A DNA stretch of 64,000 bases, taken from assembly GCA_907163375.1 (NCBI GenBank), contig CAJQUW010007812.1:80642-144641 (forward strand), read 5' to 3'. The notes beneath the pieces are model-generated. The model saw only the letters and a list, made by a program, of their open reading frames with translations, did not search any database and was not told where the DNA came from. The position numbers and the translations under genes were made by a program. This DNA comes from Prostheceraeus crozeri. Taxonomy: Eukaryota; Platyhelminthes; Polycladida; Euryleptidae. Below are positions 1 to 10,632 of this stretch, in pieces. Positions within the stretch are counted from its first letter, which is position 1. Every line of letters starts with the position of its first letter.

Positions 1-2
1 AA

Positions 3-860
3 CCTTTATCATTTATTGAGTTAGTAAAACGATGGAATGAAACTGTGGGTAAGAAGTATGGAGAAAAAATTATGGCGGACAAAAATAAGTTGGTTATTCA
101 GAAATATAATGACAAACTTACAGTTTATTTCTCTCCAACCTTGCGCCATTTTGTAAGACATTATACACCTATTATTGGAAGCGGTGTGGTGTATGCTTCT
201 CATGAATATCACACTAAAGCTGATTCAGTTAATGATGAATGGTGGGTGGACATCTATGGTGATCACATCAAGAAAATTTACCAGTCTTATGAAGAATCTA
301 AAGTTGCTATCAATATAATGCCGCGTCTATATTATACAGTTGAAAGCTTCATTCATGTAGTAAATCCTTACATACAACAGAAGTTGAAGCATGTGATGAA
401 AAGTAAATATGATGCAAAGACACACCACATTTCGTTTTCAATTGAAAATCAACGCGTTGTTCTGAAACTGGGCGATGACATTCAATGTCAATTGAGTAAA
501 AATTTGAAAAAACTCTTTGGTTTTTCAATGCTACAAACTGTGTTTACTGCTGCGCATACGATTGGTATAGAAACACCAATGACACTTGATAAACATGAAC
601 AGCACCTTTACATTCAAAGTGATTTGATTCTACCTATTTCTGTTGGTGAGAAAAAAGAATACATTTTACGCGATTTCATTCATGATAAAGACGCTTCATA
701 TGGAATAGTTGAGAAGATGTTTGAATCTATTTTCTATCATCCCGTCGTCAAACAAACTATACCCTCTATTGCTATCAAAATTACCAATGGTTTACAAGAG
801 TGCATCCATGTGAAAGATACTAAATCCCTCGTAACTTTAGTGTTTCGGAAAACAAAGTGA
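3..860 (+). CDS. Polinton PX-type (penton-like minor capsid) protein, 5' end outside window
   Basis: The frame is open from base 3, so the gene starts before the window; an internal ATG lies at 72. The product looks like the Polinton PX protein, which has been proposed to form the single jelly-roll penton of the capsid. Seen in the sequence: two copies of a pattern of the type 'sve-fi--vn--i----k ... y-----v-isl', followed by KLFGF (matching the L-LLGF motif of this family) and a C-terminal beta-rich stretch ending SLVTLVFRK, close to the usual '-V-V-LHFR' ending. The gene converges on the polymerase gene, with about 180 bases between the stops. The assignment rests on pattern memory, not on a search. 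Confidence 0.6.
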   Translation, partial: PLSFIELVKRWNETVGKKYGEKIMADKNKLVIQKYNDKLTVYFSPTLRHFVRHYTPIIGSGVVYASHEYHTKADSVNDEWWVDIYGDHIKKIYQSYEESKVAINIMPRLYYTVESFIHVVNPYIQQKLKHVMKSKYDAKTHHISFSIENQRVVLKLGDDIQCQLSKNLKKLFGFSMLQTVFTAAHTIGIETPMTLDKHEQHLYIQSDLILPISVGEKKEYILRDFIHDKDASYGIVEKMFESIFYHPVVKQTIPSIAIKITNGLQECIHVKDTKSLVTLVFRKTK

Positions 861-1041
861 AGTCATTGTGATATGTTTATTGAAATAAAAATATAAATAT
901 ATGAAAAAGTCTTTTCACAGATATAGGGGGAATGAGCTGACTGCAGGCATATATTCACAAGGAAGAAACGATCTCATGCGATACATAAAACAACCATGTA
1001 TATCTACAAAAAGCAACATCAAAATACTGAGTTAAAGTTGA

Positions 1042-4000
1042 TTATGTCAATACATCTCCTGAATGTGGTAGCGTGATTTTTATTCTTTTGGGTGGAGGTA
1101 TGTTTGTGTCAGGATGTCCATGTGGAAGAGATGTGTTATGTCCTATCCAACACCTCTTATCCTCCCATGCTGAAAGTGCTCGTTTCTTGAACGTGTACGT
1201 TTTCACAGTATGAACTTGAGATTTTAAGATTGTCATATTGACAAACGTTATAGTTTTATTTTTATAGGCCTTCTTATAGGACCGATGTTTCATTTTATGA
1301 ACAATGGATTTTGATATACCTTTAGCACGCTTAATACTATCTGCACATTCTTTTAATTTCATGGAATACATTTTAGGACGGAGGAGAATCATTTCATCTA
1401 TTTCCTTTCCTGCTGTTTCATCCTTAAAACAACCAAGTTTGGCTTTATTCTGTATGGAATAGAGTGGATGAGTGGGATTGTAGTTAGATGTGTCGAAATA
1501 TTTTTCTAATGACTTGCCTACGTCATTAAAATTTAAATCTTTTTGAGTGGTAATTCCTAAAAAGAAACTATCTGTATCACCACCCAGCAAGCGAACCTCT
1601 TTTACGAGAGGGCATGGTTTTAATATTTTGTAGAAGAGTTGATACATTTCAAGCTTGGAATAATCTAAAACGGCTTGCCCAATATAGATGGGTTTGCACA
1701 ACTCAACTTCTGATTTTATCATTTTAACACCTACAAGATCCTCATCGATGATGTCTCTATCAATGAAAAGAGGTGATGAGGTCAATTTGTGATATTTTTG
1801 TTCATCAACGACTAGTTTGTAGTTCATACGTTTTCTAACATCCTCCATGGTCTTTCCGAAAAGACTGTTATTCTTATATTTATAAAAATCCTTTTCAAAA
1901 TTATTTTGGGCGAGTGCACGTTTTTGACTGTTACTATCTATGTAGGGTTTGAGGAAGGCTTTCTGTCTAAATTTGATAATGCGGTGAACTGACTTTAGAA
2001 GCATGCCCATTTCTAAATAGAATTTTAATATGCAGAAGTGTACGAGATAATTTTTCTTATCATATTGGGTGAGTAAAAGTTTGCGGCATGGTTTGTACCT
2101 TGGCTGTCCACACTCTGTTAAGTTATTATGAAATTGTGACATGAATGGTGAAAACATATCTTCAGTCACTTCACCAGATTCAGGTGCGAGTGGGAAATCA
2201 GCAGTTTTATTTTTAATGCTATTTGGATAAATCAAATCCACTTCAAAATAATATCCCCAATCACCTGCATCTGGAATCTTCAGTATGTTTGAAGGGTTGG
2301 AGTAATACTCAAGCTCATCTTGATTTAACCAACTAAACTCGGAATGAGGTAGTGGTTTAGACAGTGAACTGCCATATAAATTATTTTGGTCATAGTACTT
2401 TAGGTGGATATGATCATCACCTACTGTTTCAGATTTTATATGATGTTTATTTACAAATGTGAGACCACCGCGTATTCCGCGCTCAAATATATTATACATC
2501 TCCGGGTCTTGTAAGAGATGAATGGTCTCACCAGTCATTTTAAAGGCTGATTTAAAGGACATGGCTGGTAGACTGACAAAGTGGACAGGATCTAATTTGT
2601 CTTCTTCTAATGCCACTCGTCGAAATTCCTGAAAGACATCAGCCGGCAAAATGACATCTAATTCTAAGTAAGCGATCATATAATCGCCAAACGTTTTACA
2701 ATCAAATTTTAACCATGCCTCTTGAGCATGTTCATAATCTTCTACTGGACAATCTTCACCCATCAAATCGTTTTGGAATTTGTCAATGGAAGGAAGGGTT
2801 GTTTCATTTAGTTTAGACATTGAGCTAAAATACGCATAAGGAAAGACTCTTTTGCGAGTGATTATTTCATCCGTTAAGTTTGGATAGTGTTTCTTCAAAG
2901 TTTGACTATGGGGAAGAAACTTGAGATTACGAACGAGAGAAGCTAGTGACGCTGACATGAATTGGAATGAATCTAAAAATTTTATTTCGAAGAAGACTGT
3001 CTTATTTTCTTTAGTTTTATCTACTAGTACTTTCGCTGTCATTGCCATGAATTTTTCCCTCGTTTGCGCTATTACATTAAACTACCACGATTTCATCTGG
3101 CTCAACCCTCCTTTTATGAGCATATGACTGTCATAGCCCTTAAAGTTATGAAAAATGACGGGTAGTACACGACGTCTCAACCTAAGTGAAAAGTTACATT
3201 TGGAGCAGAGTGCGTTTCTAAATTTACCAGTGATGTGATCATGATCACGCACTTTCTTAATTTTATCGTCATCAAACGTTTTATGACATTTAGGACAGGA
3301 TGTGCAACTTTCAAATTTTTGTTTGTCTTCATCTGACATATGTAGTGACTTACGCTGCAATTGGGAATCATATGATTGTTGAAATTTAGCAGCTTTATCG
3401 AGAAATTCTAGACATTTTGAAATGCAATCTTCACCTTGCCAAGTATGCATTTTGTTTTGTCTATTCCTAAAGTGGTCATGCCATACTTCATAGCAGGATA
3501 TGGCTGCTAGCTTGTGGATGATGTCATCAATGTAGCATTCTATGTCTGCGTAAATGACACGCAGGGGACTTAATTCGTCACCATTATCCCTATGTGAAAA
3601 AATTTTATCTTTGGGCATGCGTTCCATTTGTAATTTACCTCGCTTGCACCATTCATAGTGAGTTTCAAATTTATCTTTACTCCAAGAGGAGCGGATGCAG
3701 CGGTCGCATACAAAATGTTCACCTCTTTTAGAGTGCCCCAAGTGAGTGTACAAGCGAGAGATTTTGGGAATACCACAGTAGTGCCATTCCTCGCTATCAT
3801 CTTGTTTTACTAATAAGAGGTTGACTACACGTTCATAACAAGTTGAACGTGAATCATAGCGGGCACCCTTCAACCCCTTCTCCCACACGTGAACGACAAT
3901 TTTAATCTGATTATGTTTTTCGAACGTTTCTACATCTTTGATTTTCACGTTGTTACTATCACAACCTTCAAAGCCTAGTTCATCCTCCGACTGTCTATAG

Positions 4001-4857
4001 CTATAGGTGCGATCTCGATGCGCGTTGACATCATTATAGTGAAGGATGGATAGGACTGCATATATGAAACACTGTGATTTACAATCAACATTGATGACAG
4101 CTTTCTTATTATACAACGTTTTTGGTAGTTTAAATGTGCCTCGAGCTGCATGACTTTCTAATAGGGAAATTTTGAATATGGCTGAGTCCACACCATCAAA
4201 AATGAGAGCGCTATCGCGTTCATTGAATTTATCTACATTTGATTTTAAACATTGAATGTGAAAATTTAGCCAAGACTCGCAGTCTACAACTTCGGTTGCG
4301 GAAGAGGAAGGAACATGAAACTGTATTCTCTCCGTCACTTGACCCGTTTGAAAATCTATCTTAATATATTTTAGTTTAAGGTAGATGAGCGCCTTCATTC
4401 TAAAATTGTCTAAATTGTTGAAGAGCGCTTCGATGTTAGAATTTTGAAGGAGCCACTCAGGAAAATCTACTATTTGAGTATTGGACTCCATGCAGTAGTC
4501 GCGTACTAAATTATTATGTGAAACATTAATGAGGGAGATGGTAGAGGTACCGTTGGTGTAGTGATCATTTGCATGCGTGTGTTGAAGTCTGTGCGAAGAT
4601 CGCTGAAAGTGACTATCAAAAGAAAGAGGGCACAAATCGCAAGGAAAGGAGATGTCATCGTCATAATCAACTTCACCTCCGGAGATTGATGCCGCTTTGC
4701 GTTGACACACACGTTGTTTGATGTGTCGAAGGAGACTGTGCTTCCTTGTAAACATATGTCCGCAGTCGGCACATTCCCACTCGTTGCCTTGTCGCGAGAG
4801 TCCTGAGCTGGAACTCACATCACCTGAAAGAGAAATCATTCTATCATCTCTGTTCAA
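1042..4857 (-). pseudogene. Polinton A DNA polymerase B (protein-primed), broken
   Basis: Family B replicative polymerase of the Polinton type. From N to C terminus: two C2H2 zinc fingers (CADCGHMFTRKHSLLRHIKQ and CDLCPLSFDSHFQRSSHRLQ); exonuclease motif I YADIECY; an endonuclease-VII-like cysteine/histidine cluster (CPKCHKTF ... DHDHITGKFRNALCSKCN); exonuclease motif II FHNFKGYDSHML; the GIRGG segment; polymerase motif A (YYDQNNLYG); motif B (NNSLFGKTMED); and motif C (GGDTDSFF). Total length is near 1,260 residues, normal for the family. It is broken, by about one change; every expected motif is readable. A mini-exon leader with an intron lies upstream at 4,944-5,013, so the start of the gene is probably near 5,013. 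Confidence 0.9.
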
Positions 4858-4943
4858 GTCTCAGTGTATTGTTACAACCTACTTTGACTCAACAACTCTA
4901 AACTTTCCTCGAGAAGGGAGGGCGTTGGTGATGAAGTTGATGC

Positions 4944-5010
4944 CTGAAATTGAGGAAGATGCTATTAGCCACACGTTTGAGGGAGATGAGTGAAAAAATT
5001 TTCAACTTAC
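4944..5010 (-). other. Likely leader intron of the Polinton A polymerase gene
   Basis: Read on the minus strand, an ATG (5,013-5,011) is followed at once by GTAAGT. After 67 bases a pyrimidine-rich acceptor ends in TTTCAG, and the next exon starts GCATCAACTTC. The outermost gene of Polinton D has the same arrangement (55,183-55,255), with a 70-base intron and an exon starting GCATCTACTCC. Two independent copies with the same ATG/GTAAGT junction make a real leader intron likely. Not tested with transcripts. Confidence 0.55.
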
Positions 5011-5013
5011 CAT

Positions 5014-5225
5014 TTCAACGAAATCAAGTTTAAGGTTGATACTTCAACAAGATAGAGACTTCACTCAAATAATACGTCTCAAATTTGGAATTCACGAGAG
5101 AGCATTTCACTTGTACGCCTCAAATATAGAATTCGCTAGAGAACACTTCACTTATACGTCTCAAAGACAGAGTGAAATGACACGAATGTCACTTTGCATA
5201 TATATGATATATATGATAGATATAT
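5014..5225. other. Upstream region of polymerase A: short repeats and TATA-like site
   Basis: Non-coding. Between about 5,070 and 5,175 a motif of the type 'acgtctcaaat-tagaattc' recurs two to three times at a spacing of about 45-50 bases. On the minus strand GGTATAAATATA occurs at 5,220-5,231, a possible TATA box for the leftward polymerase gene, although about 210 bases upstream of the ATG. A run of TATATATGATATATATGATAGA precedes the tandem repeat. Confidence 0.3.
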
Positions 5226-6367
5226 TTATACCATGAGAAGACTGGCTCAGACATGAAAACCTGTAGAGTTGGTAAGAGGTTGACAGACTTTGAGCAGCTT
5301 GATAGCAAGCCGTAGAGAGCTTGATTCACCAGCGTTTTGCAATGGAGATGTTTAGAGGCCACCCATGACAAGATAGCTAAGACTCAACCGATTGGCGTTG
5401 AAAGTGCTACGTTGAGAACTGTGTCAAATGCCCAACATGAGACATGAGATGTTCCAGCGTTTACGGTCTAAACTATGACACACTCCCTTGCCACACTTAT
5501 CACTACGGCATCGTCCGCCGTCCCGAAGGAACACCCTGTCAGTGGAATATTACAGCAAAACTCTCCATGTCTTGCTCGCTTTCAGTGAAAAGCCGCTTAT
5601 ACCATGAGAAGACTGGCTCAGACATGAAAACCTGTAGAGTTGGTAAGAGGTTGACAGACTTTGAGCAGCTTGATAGCAAGCCGTAGAGAGCTTGATTCAC
5701 CAGCGTTTTGCAATGGAGATGTTTAGAGGCCACCCATGACAAGATAGCTAAGACTCAACCGATTGGCGTTGAAAGTGCTACGTTGAGAACTGTGTCAAAT
5801 TCCCAACATGAGACATGAGATGTCCCAGCGTTTACGGTCTAAACTATGACACACTCCCTTGCCACACTTATCACTACGGCATCGTCCGCCGTCCCGAAGG
5901 AACACCCTGTCAGTGGAATATTACAGCAAAACTCTCCATGTCTTGCTCGCTTTCAGTGAAAAGCCGCTTATACCATGAGAAGACTGGCTCAGACATGAAA
6001 ACCTGTAGAGTTGGTAAGAGGTTGACAGACTTTGAGCAGCTTGATAGCAAGCCGTAGAGAGCTTGATTCACCAGCGTTTTGCAATGGAGATGTTTAGAGG
6101 CCACCCATGACAAGATAGCTAAGACTCAACCGATTGGCGTTGAAAGTGCTACGTTGAGAACTGTGTCAAATTCCCAACATGAGACATGAGATGTCCCAGC
6201 GTTTACGGTCTAAACTATGACACACTCCCTTGCCACACTTATCACTACGGCATCGTCCGCCGTCCCGAAGGAACACCCTGTCAGTGGAATATTACAGCAA
6301 AACTCTCCATGTCTTGCTCGCTTTCAGTGAAAAGCCGCTTATACCATGAGAAGACTGGCTCAGACAT
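5226..6367. repeat. 371-bp tandem repeat, about 3.1 copies
   Basis: The string ACCATGAGAAGACTGGCTCA begins at 5,230, 5,601, 5,972 and 6,343, giving an exact 371-base period. The three full copies are nearly identical, differing for example in 'atgttccagcg' against 'atgtcccagcg'. The fourth is a 24-base stub. Open frames of about 60-80 codons recur on both strands in every copy, but this follows from the repeat and I do not read them as genes. The near-identity points to recent amplification inside Polinton A, between its polymerase gene and its terminal repeat. Confidence 0.95.
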
Positions 6368-6369
6368 CA

Positions 6370-7680
6370 TTAAAAATGCTTTCATTGACTTCAGCAGGGT
6401 CGAAAACCCCAGAAAACCTCCAAAAATAGTGAATTTAAAATTTTCAACTTTTTAGCACTAATTATGAAATTTTATAAGTAGTCTATCACTTAGGGCAGGT
6501 CAATAGCGACCGAACCCTTTTTGAATCAAGTCAAACGGACTTGTAGAAGCAAAGTTACAAGCCTTTAAAGTTTTGGAGTCTTTTATGGCCTGGAGACGAA
6601 GGCCATCTCCTGGCGAACCTCTAAGTCTGACGCCTTAGCTGATATCAGCAATGAAATTTTCTAAGTCGGTTTCTTACAGAAACCCGGAATTTGGAATGTC
6701 CGAAGCTATCATCGGAGCTCAGAGAGACGACCTACCTCTGACAATCGCTCTTGTCTTAATGACAAGTCTCTCTCGGTTCCCAGCTTATATAGTGTGTGGC
6801 GATCAGCTGATGACGTAATACCTATCTTTCAAATACTAAAAATCCCGTCTATCTCCGCTTCTAGTGCTCCGATTGAGCTGGAAATATACCATTTCCATGT
6901 AGAATTTGATGCTGAATCCGAATCTGGCCTCCGTCTTCTCATCCAATGCTTCGTTTTGGCTCTACAGTAGGCAGCCATCGCAAAAATTCTAACTCGTTTT
7001 TTCGAAAAATGTTGAAAATTTTTTCTCGCCGATTGCCTTGAAACTCACCATACAGATAGAGAATTTCACGCTGATTCCAAATCTGAAATCCGTTTTCCAA
7101 TCCGATGCTTCGTTTTGAAGCTACAGCCTAAAACGTCCAAAATTCTAACTCTGTCGTTTTTCGCCAATCTCCCAAAATCTTAAATGGCGTCTCACATCTA
7201 AACAAAGACAGATATGAACAAGCCGATTCTTTCAGTGAATTTGTCTCACTCTTAGCTTTCCAACGAGCTATTGCACGACTAAATCCGTCCACTGGAAGCC
7301 AAAATCGAACCTAGCTCTCCCGAGGGGGGGGACGACAGCGAAATTTGATGAAAAATGTTTTGGTGAAGGTCCCAGGTCGAAATTCCACACTTTGGAAAAT
7401 TTTCAAAATTTTACCCATACAAAGCCACTCTGACACTTAGGATTTTTTCAGGTGAGCTACGACAGTCCACCCTCCCAACCTGGCCGGCACACCACGCCAA
7501 CCTCGACAGCACATCACCGCGCGCTACGACGGCCGGCCAGAGGGGGGGACGTCAGCGAACCTTTCGGACGCACTTGGCCGACACACCACGACACTCTGTC
7601 GTTCCAGGGGGGGACGTCAGCGAAAATTCTTCGATGGCGGCCATCTTGCGCGGTCCAGAAGTGGAGTTTTACTTACTACT
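6370..7680. repeat. Polinton A right terminal repeat region
   Basis: The reverse complement of this region matches blocks of the left end of Polinton D (53,524-55,015). The matching blocks include: the outermost AGTAGTAAG; 'gcgcaagatggccgcc'; 'ggaggccagattcggattc'; 'gagacgccatttaagattt'; and 'cacctgaaaaaatcctaagtg'. The order of the blocks differs between A and D. A module of the form AGAGGGGGGG-ACG(T)CAGCGAA recurs near 7,322, 7,539 and 7,600. Identity within matched blocks is roughly 90% by eye. No coding frame here resembles a known protein. Confidence 0.8.
6784..6791 (-). promoter_or_regulatory. Possible TATA box in Polinton A terminal region
   Basis: On the minus strand ACTATATAAGCTGGG lies about 20-30 bases downstream of an ATTACGTCATCAGCTGATCG stretch (CRE-like TACGTCA plus an E-box-like CAGCTG). 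This is the layout of a core promoter firing inward, toward the polymerase gene. The 371-bp repeat separates it from that gene, so its target is uncertain. Confidence 0.3.
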
Positions 7681-8168
7681 AAAATGAGTGAAGTGCTCCC
7701 ATTAAATAAAAAAGCTTAAATTTAATCATCATCCAAATTTATCTAATAAAGTTTTGACAGTTATTTGTGGAAGATCAGGATGTGGAAAAACATATCTATT
7801 ATTTAAAATTCTAACTACTCCAAATTTTTTGGATTATAACAATCTTATAATTTATACAACAACAGCAGAACAACACGTCTATCAATTTATAAAATATGGA
7901 TTTGAAAATAATCTTAAAAAACAGCAATTGCTTCATTATTCAAAGAATATGAAAAATCTGAATATGAAGAAGAAATAAGTTCGTGGTGTGAAGAAGCAGC
8001 AAAAACTAATCAGTTAGTAGAATATAATAAAAATAAACACATAAAGATACAATTAATAGATGATAGTGGTAATATGCAAGATCCTAGTAAACTAGATAAA
8101 ACAATGAAACGTTGTGTAATTTTTGATGATTGTGTTAATGATAGAAATCAGTCAGTTCAGAGAAATTA
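7681..8168 (+). mobile_element. Fragment of a B-family Polinton (ATPase gene, broken)
   Basis: Bases 7,681-8,168 match 15,226-15,716 of Polinton B over their whole length, about 95% identical by eye: start of the packaging-ATPase gene, Walker A GRSGCGKT, and on to a Walker-B-like CVIFDDCVND. The similarity starts exactly at the end of Polinton A and stops abruptly near 8,168, after 'agagaaattat'. It is a truncated fossil and broken in the same way as the copy in B. It shows that the B family has, or had, at least two copies here and that A landed at the beginning of this gene. Confidence 0.85.
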
Positions 8169-8179
8169 TACTGAAAAGA

Positions 8180-8470
8180 TGACAGCCGTCAAGCAAGGTA
8201 GGGCAACACCTGATATAAAAATTGAAAGTACTGACAGAGAAAGAAATAAGAAATACACAAGACATTTTAATGCATCAAAGTTTAAACACATGAGTGGCTG
8301 CAAGAAACGCAAGAAACTGTTCCTCTTTTTTCTCGAGAAAATGTGGTCTGGACAGAGAGGGGATATAGTAATCTCAGCTCCTTGAGTAAGGCGTTTCGGC
8401 GACATGAGCAATTAACTTCTCATGTGCACATTCACTTGGCATTAAAAATGTTCGGGAAATTGTTATTGAA
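8180..8470 (+). pseudogene. TTF-type zinc-finger (hAT-related) remnant
   Basis: The frame reads ...RHFNASKFKHMSGCKKRKK LFLFF..., the pattern of TTF-type finger proteins (hAT transposases and ZMYM-like proteins), which usually read 'W--GC---K-LFCFPCLLF'. A second frame continues SNLSSLSKAFRRHEQLTSHV HIHLALKMFG, also typical ('-w---G--dl-hls-a--kHe-s--H'). The fragment is therefore frameshifted near 8,340 and has lost two of the usual cysteines (LFLFF for LFCFPC). No catalytic domain follows. It adjoins the truncated Polinton fragment without spacing. Confidence 0.5.
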
Positions 8471-8529
8471 AATTCATCTTTTATGAAAATTAATGCCATA
8501 ACATAAAAAAGTCTGGTATAGAAATAGTA

Positions 8530-8900
8530 TTCCAATGCCGAGCGAAGGCCTATGGTCTGGGAGCACGCGACGCCACTGACTGCGACCATCACTCAAAATG
8601 GCTCCCCAGACGAGGAATTTCCTACAATCGTCCTGACTCCTCGATGTAAAAAAACGATCAGGAACGACTTGCCTAGCAATTTGACCTGCGAGAGGTCAGC
8701 CTTGGTCGGCCAGAAGACCTTCCATCAGGCCGCTGACAACCTCTTCGCAACCAAAAGTAAATAGTAGTTTTGGGGACCGTTAATTGTTGCGACACAGTGG
8801 CAACTGGCCGGCCATTTCGGATCAAAGCCTCCGCTTGACCCCTACGATAGCCTTTCTGGTAAGCTTCCATGATAGCAGTTCGCATGAAACTGAAAGACAC
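8530..8900 (-). mobile_element. Tc1-like transposase remnant
   Basis: Minus strand. An open stretch of about 75 codons from 8,900 encodes a helix-turn-helix of paired type (RGQAEALIRNGRPVATVSQQ ... PKTTIYFWLRRG) followed by DGRSSGRPRLTSR, the GRP-R-T hook found in Tc1/mariner transposases. In another frame further down, KFLVWGAILSDGRS resembles the 'v-vWGais--G-s' block between the first two catalytic aspartates. The DNA between the helix-turn-helix and that block is missing, so this is an internally deleted, frameshifted copy. No inverted repeats were found around it. Confidence 0.4.
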
Positions 8901-9352
8901 AAAACAAATACAGTCAATGAATTCGATGTTTTTCGATTACACAGTATTGTGTGTGGAGAGAGAGTGATGAGTCACACTTTCTGGTTAGTGATGAAAATGA
9001 GAGATGAATTCCAAGCAAATTGCAAAAGATTGAAACATTATTTAGTCTACTGACTGCTATATTTAAAGTATGGTCACGAAATTTTCACACGAGCAATTTC
9101 AGAACATGAGCTTTCTAAATACATAAAGTTTGTTGAATTAGGAAGCGACTTTCTATACATAATTTACGTTTACGCATTTCAATTCTTTATGAAACAATCT
9201 GTAAATGGTAAAGATAGAAACAAGCTACCATGTAAAATTCCAATTTACGTTTACTTTCATATCATTCACGAGGCACGCGTTTGATGAAACCCTATAACGG
9301 AAGCTTAATGAATTTAGACAATTGCTCATCATTTGGGCATGTCATTCTTTTG
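8901..9352. other. Non-coding stretch, nothing recognised
   Basis: No coding frame with recognisable features. The last four bases (9,349-9,352, TTTG) are the left target-site duplication of transposon H. Confidence 0.6.
9349..9352. repeat. Left target-site duplication of transposon H (TTTG)
   Basis: TTTG directly before the CACGGTG end. The same four bases follow the right end at 29,987-29,990. A fifth matching base is absent on either side. Confidence 0.7.
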
Positions 9353-9908
9353 CACGGTGTCCCCGAACAAGGTTGAACCCTCAAAAAATTGTACACAACT
9401 TTTGTCAACGGTTTTAGGGACAGTTTTGCATCCTGTTTAAAGTTATGTAATTTTTAAAATATTCTATTGAGGGCTTTTCGAGAAAAATCGATTTTTCGAA
9501 ATTCAACTTCCATATATGGAAGGTAGAGGTGAAATAAACGCTAATTTACACATCTGTCATTGTATAAATCAAATTCCATCTTTTCTAAGGTTATTGGAAC
9601 CATTTTATAAAAATTTTGCAAAAAAGTAAGCTATCATTGAGGTTTCTAGTTTGAAATTCAAATTCAACTTCCATATATGGAAAGTAAACATGAAATAAAC
9701 ATTATTTCGTGTACCTGACATTGTATCAGCATATTTCCATACTTTGTAAGTTAAATGAAACCGGTTGTTCTTGACCATATATGCATGAAAAATAAAATCA
9801 ATCACAGAGGCATAAAATATGAAACTTATATCCAACTTCCATATACGGAAAGTACAATTATCAATTGATTATCAGCTGTTATTTCTCAAATCTTCATCGT
9901 GGTTAATG
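9353..9908. repeat. Left terminal inverted repeat of transposon H
   Basis: About 555 bases, inverted against 29,394-29,986 at high identity. The main difference is a stretch of roughly 40 bases present only in the right copy. It contains three copies of the 14-base palindrome TTCCATATATGGAA, at 9,508-9,521, 9,669-9,682 and (one mismatch) 9,837-9,850, spaced 161 and 168 bases, each followed by a 'gaaataaac'-like word or its variant. The core CCATATATGG fits the CArG box consensus. Confidence 0.9.
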
Positions 9909-10012
9909 AATCAAATTTTCACCGCAGATATAATTGCATATAGGCTCAATGAGTAACGATCTAAAAAGACTACTTTTTAGAAAACATGAACAAGTTGTAT
10001 TGATAGGCATTT

Positions 10013-10626
10013 TTAAAAAGAATGACAATACAGATTCTGACTATTGTATGCCACAATTGCTTTTAAAAGATTGTCCCCGAAATTTGGATGACATTTTTCT
10101 ACCTTGTAATTTTGCCATTTTTCAGAAAAGTCATGGTGCACGCTTTCAGATGCTTGTTCGATGACTGGACCCAAAGAGCAATTCATTTGAAGGCAATACT
10201 CCTTCACATGATACATGACTGCATGTATTTTTGGGTAAATGGTGACATCTGACGACAGAATACTTCTCTTGAAAACATCAATCTTAGTCTCAAAAGTTTG
10301 ATCAAGCTTTTCACCGAAGCATGATTGGATGACTGCTCGAAATGATTCAAAACATTCACAAATTGGCAAACAATTCAACGGGCAAATCGATCGTAATATG
10401 TCGATATTTCGAAGAAGTTGCCTACATGAGTTCCCATGGAACGTACCCCCATGCATAGCAGGACGTTGAACATTACATCGTTTGAGCCAGAAGTCAGCGT
10501 CAGGCCATCGACGTTGGAGTTCATTGAAGAGAGTGTTGGTGACACCGATGAAAAGATGCAATTCGGGGGAAGGATCACTTTCAAAATCGGCACTGTGTCT
10601 GGAACATTTGAGAAAACAGGCAGATG
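10013..10626 (-). pseudogene. Transposon H transposase, C-terminal part
   Basis: Minus strand; an ORF of 182 codons from 10,561 to 10,013, with coding-like sequence continuing upstream in another frame to the Polinton B junction (…VPILKVILPP then ..HLFIGVTNTLFNEL), so one frameshift lies near 10,560. Conserved-looking blocks: MHGGTFHGNSCRQLLRNIDI, KIHAVMYHVKEYC and GPVIEQASESVHHDFSEKW, the last a candidate site for the catalytic glutamate. It ends ..NDGLLKAIVAYNSQNL-like, then a stop. I recall proteins with this pattern from several invertebrate genomes but cannot name the superfamily with confidence. Confidence 0.6.
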
Positions 10627-10632
10627 TACGAC
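10627..10632. repeat. Left target-site duplication of Polinton B (TACGAC)
   Basis: The flank reads cagatg-TACGAC and then the AGTAATGGGC end. The right copy is identical, so the insertion site within the transposase gene of H is known to the base. Confidence 0.9.

Larger units (their letters stand above)
1..7680 (+). mobile_element. Polinton A, right-hand part (fossil)
   Basis: The order is a PX/penton-like gene (+), protein-primed DNA polymerase B (-), a 371-bp tandem repeat and a complex terminal repeat. The right end is placed at 7,680 because the reverse complement of the last bases (AGTAGTAAG) also starts Polinton D at 53,524, and Polinton ends are known to begin 5'-AG. The flank 7,681 onward belongs to another Polinton family, so A inserted into or beside a copy of that family. 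The left half, expected to hold capsid, protease, ATPase and integrase, lies before the window. The visible part is broken by about one change in the polymerase. Readability suggests a fairly recent insertion. Confidence 0.85.

Noticed and set aside
5444-6455. Repeated ORFs of 60-89 codons on both strands (MRC-SVYGLNY..., MSWVASKHLHC...)
   Set aside because: They recur only because the 371-bp unit is tandemly repeated; both strands are open at once and neither product resembles a protein.
9605-9835. 76-codon ORF repeated at 29,504-29,734
   Set aside because: It lies within the inverted repeats of transposon H and is simply the same repeat read twice.
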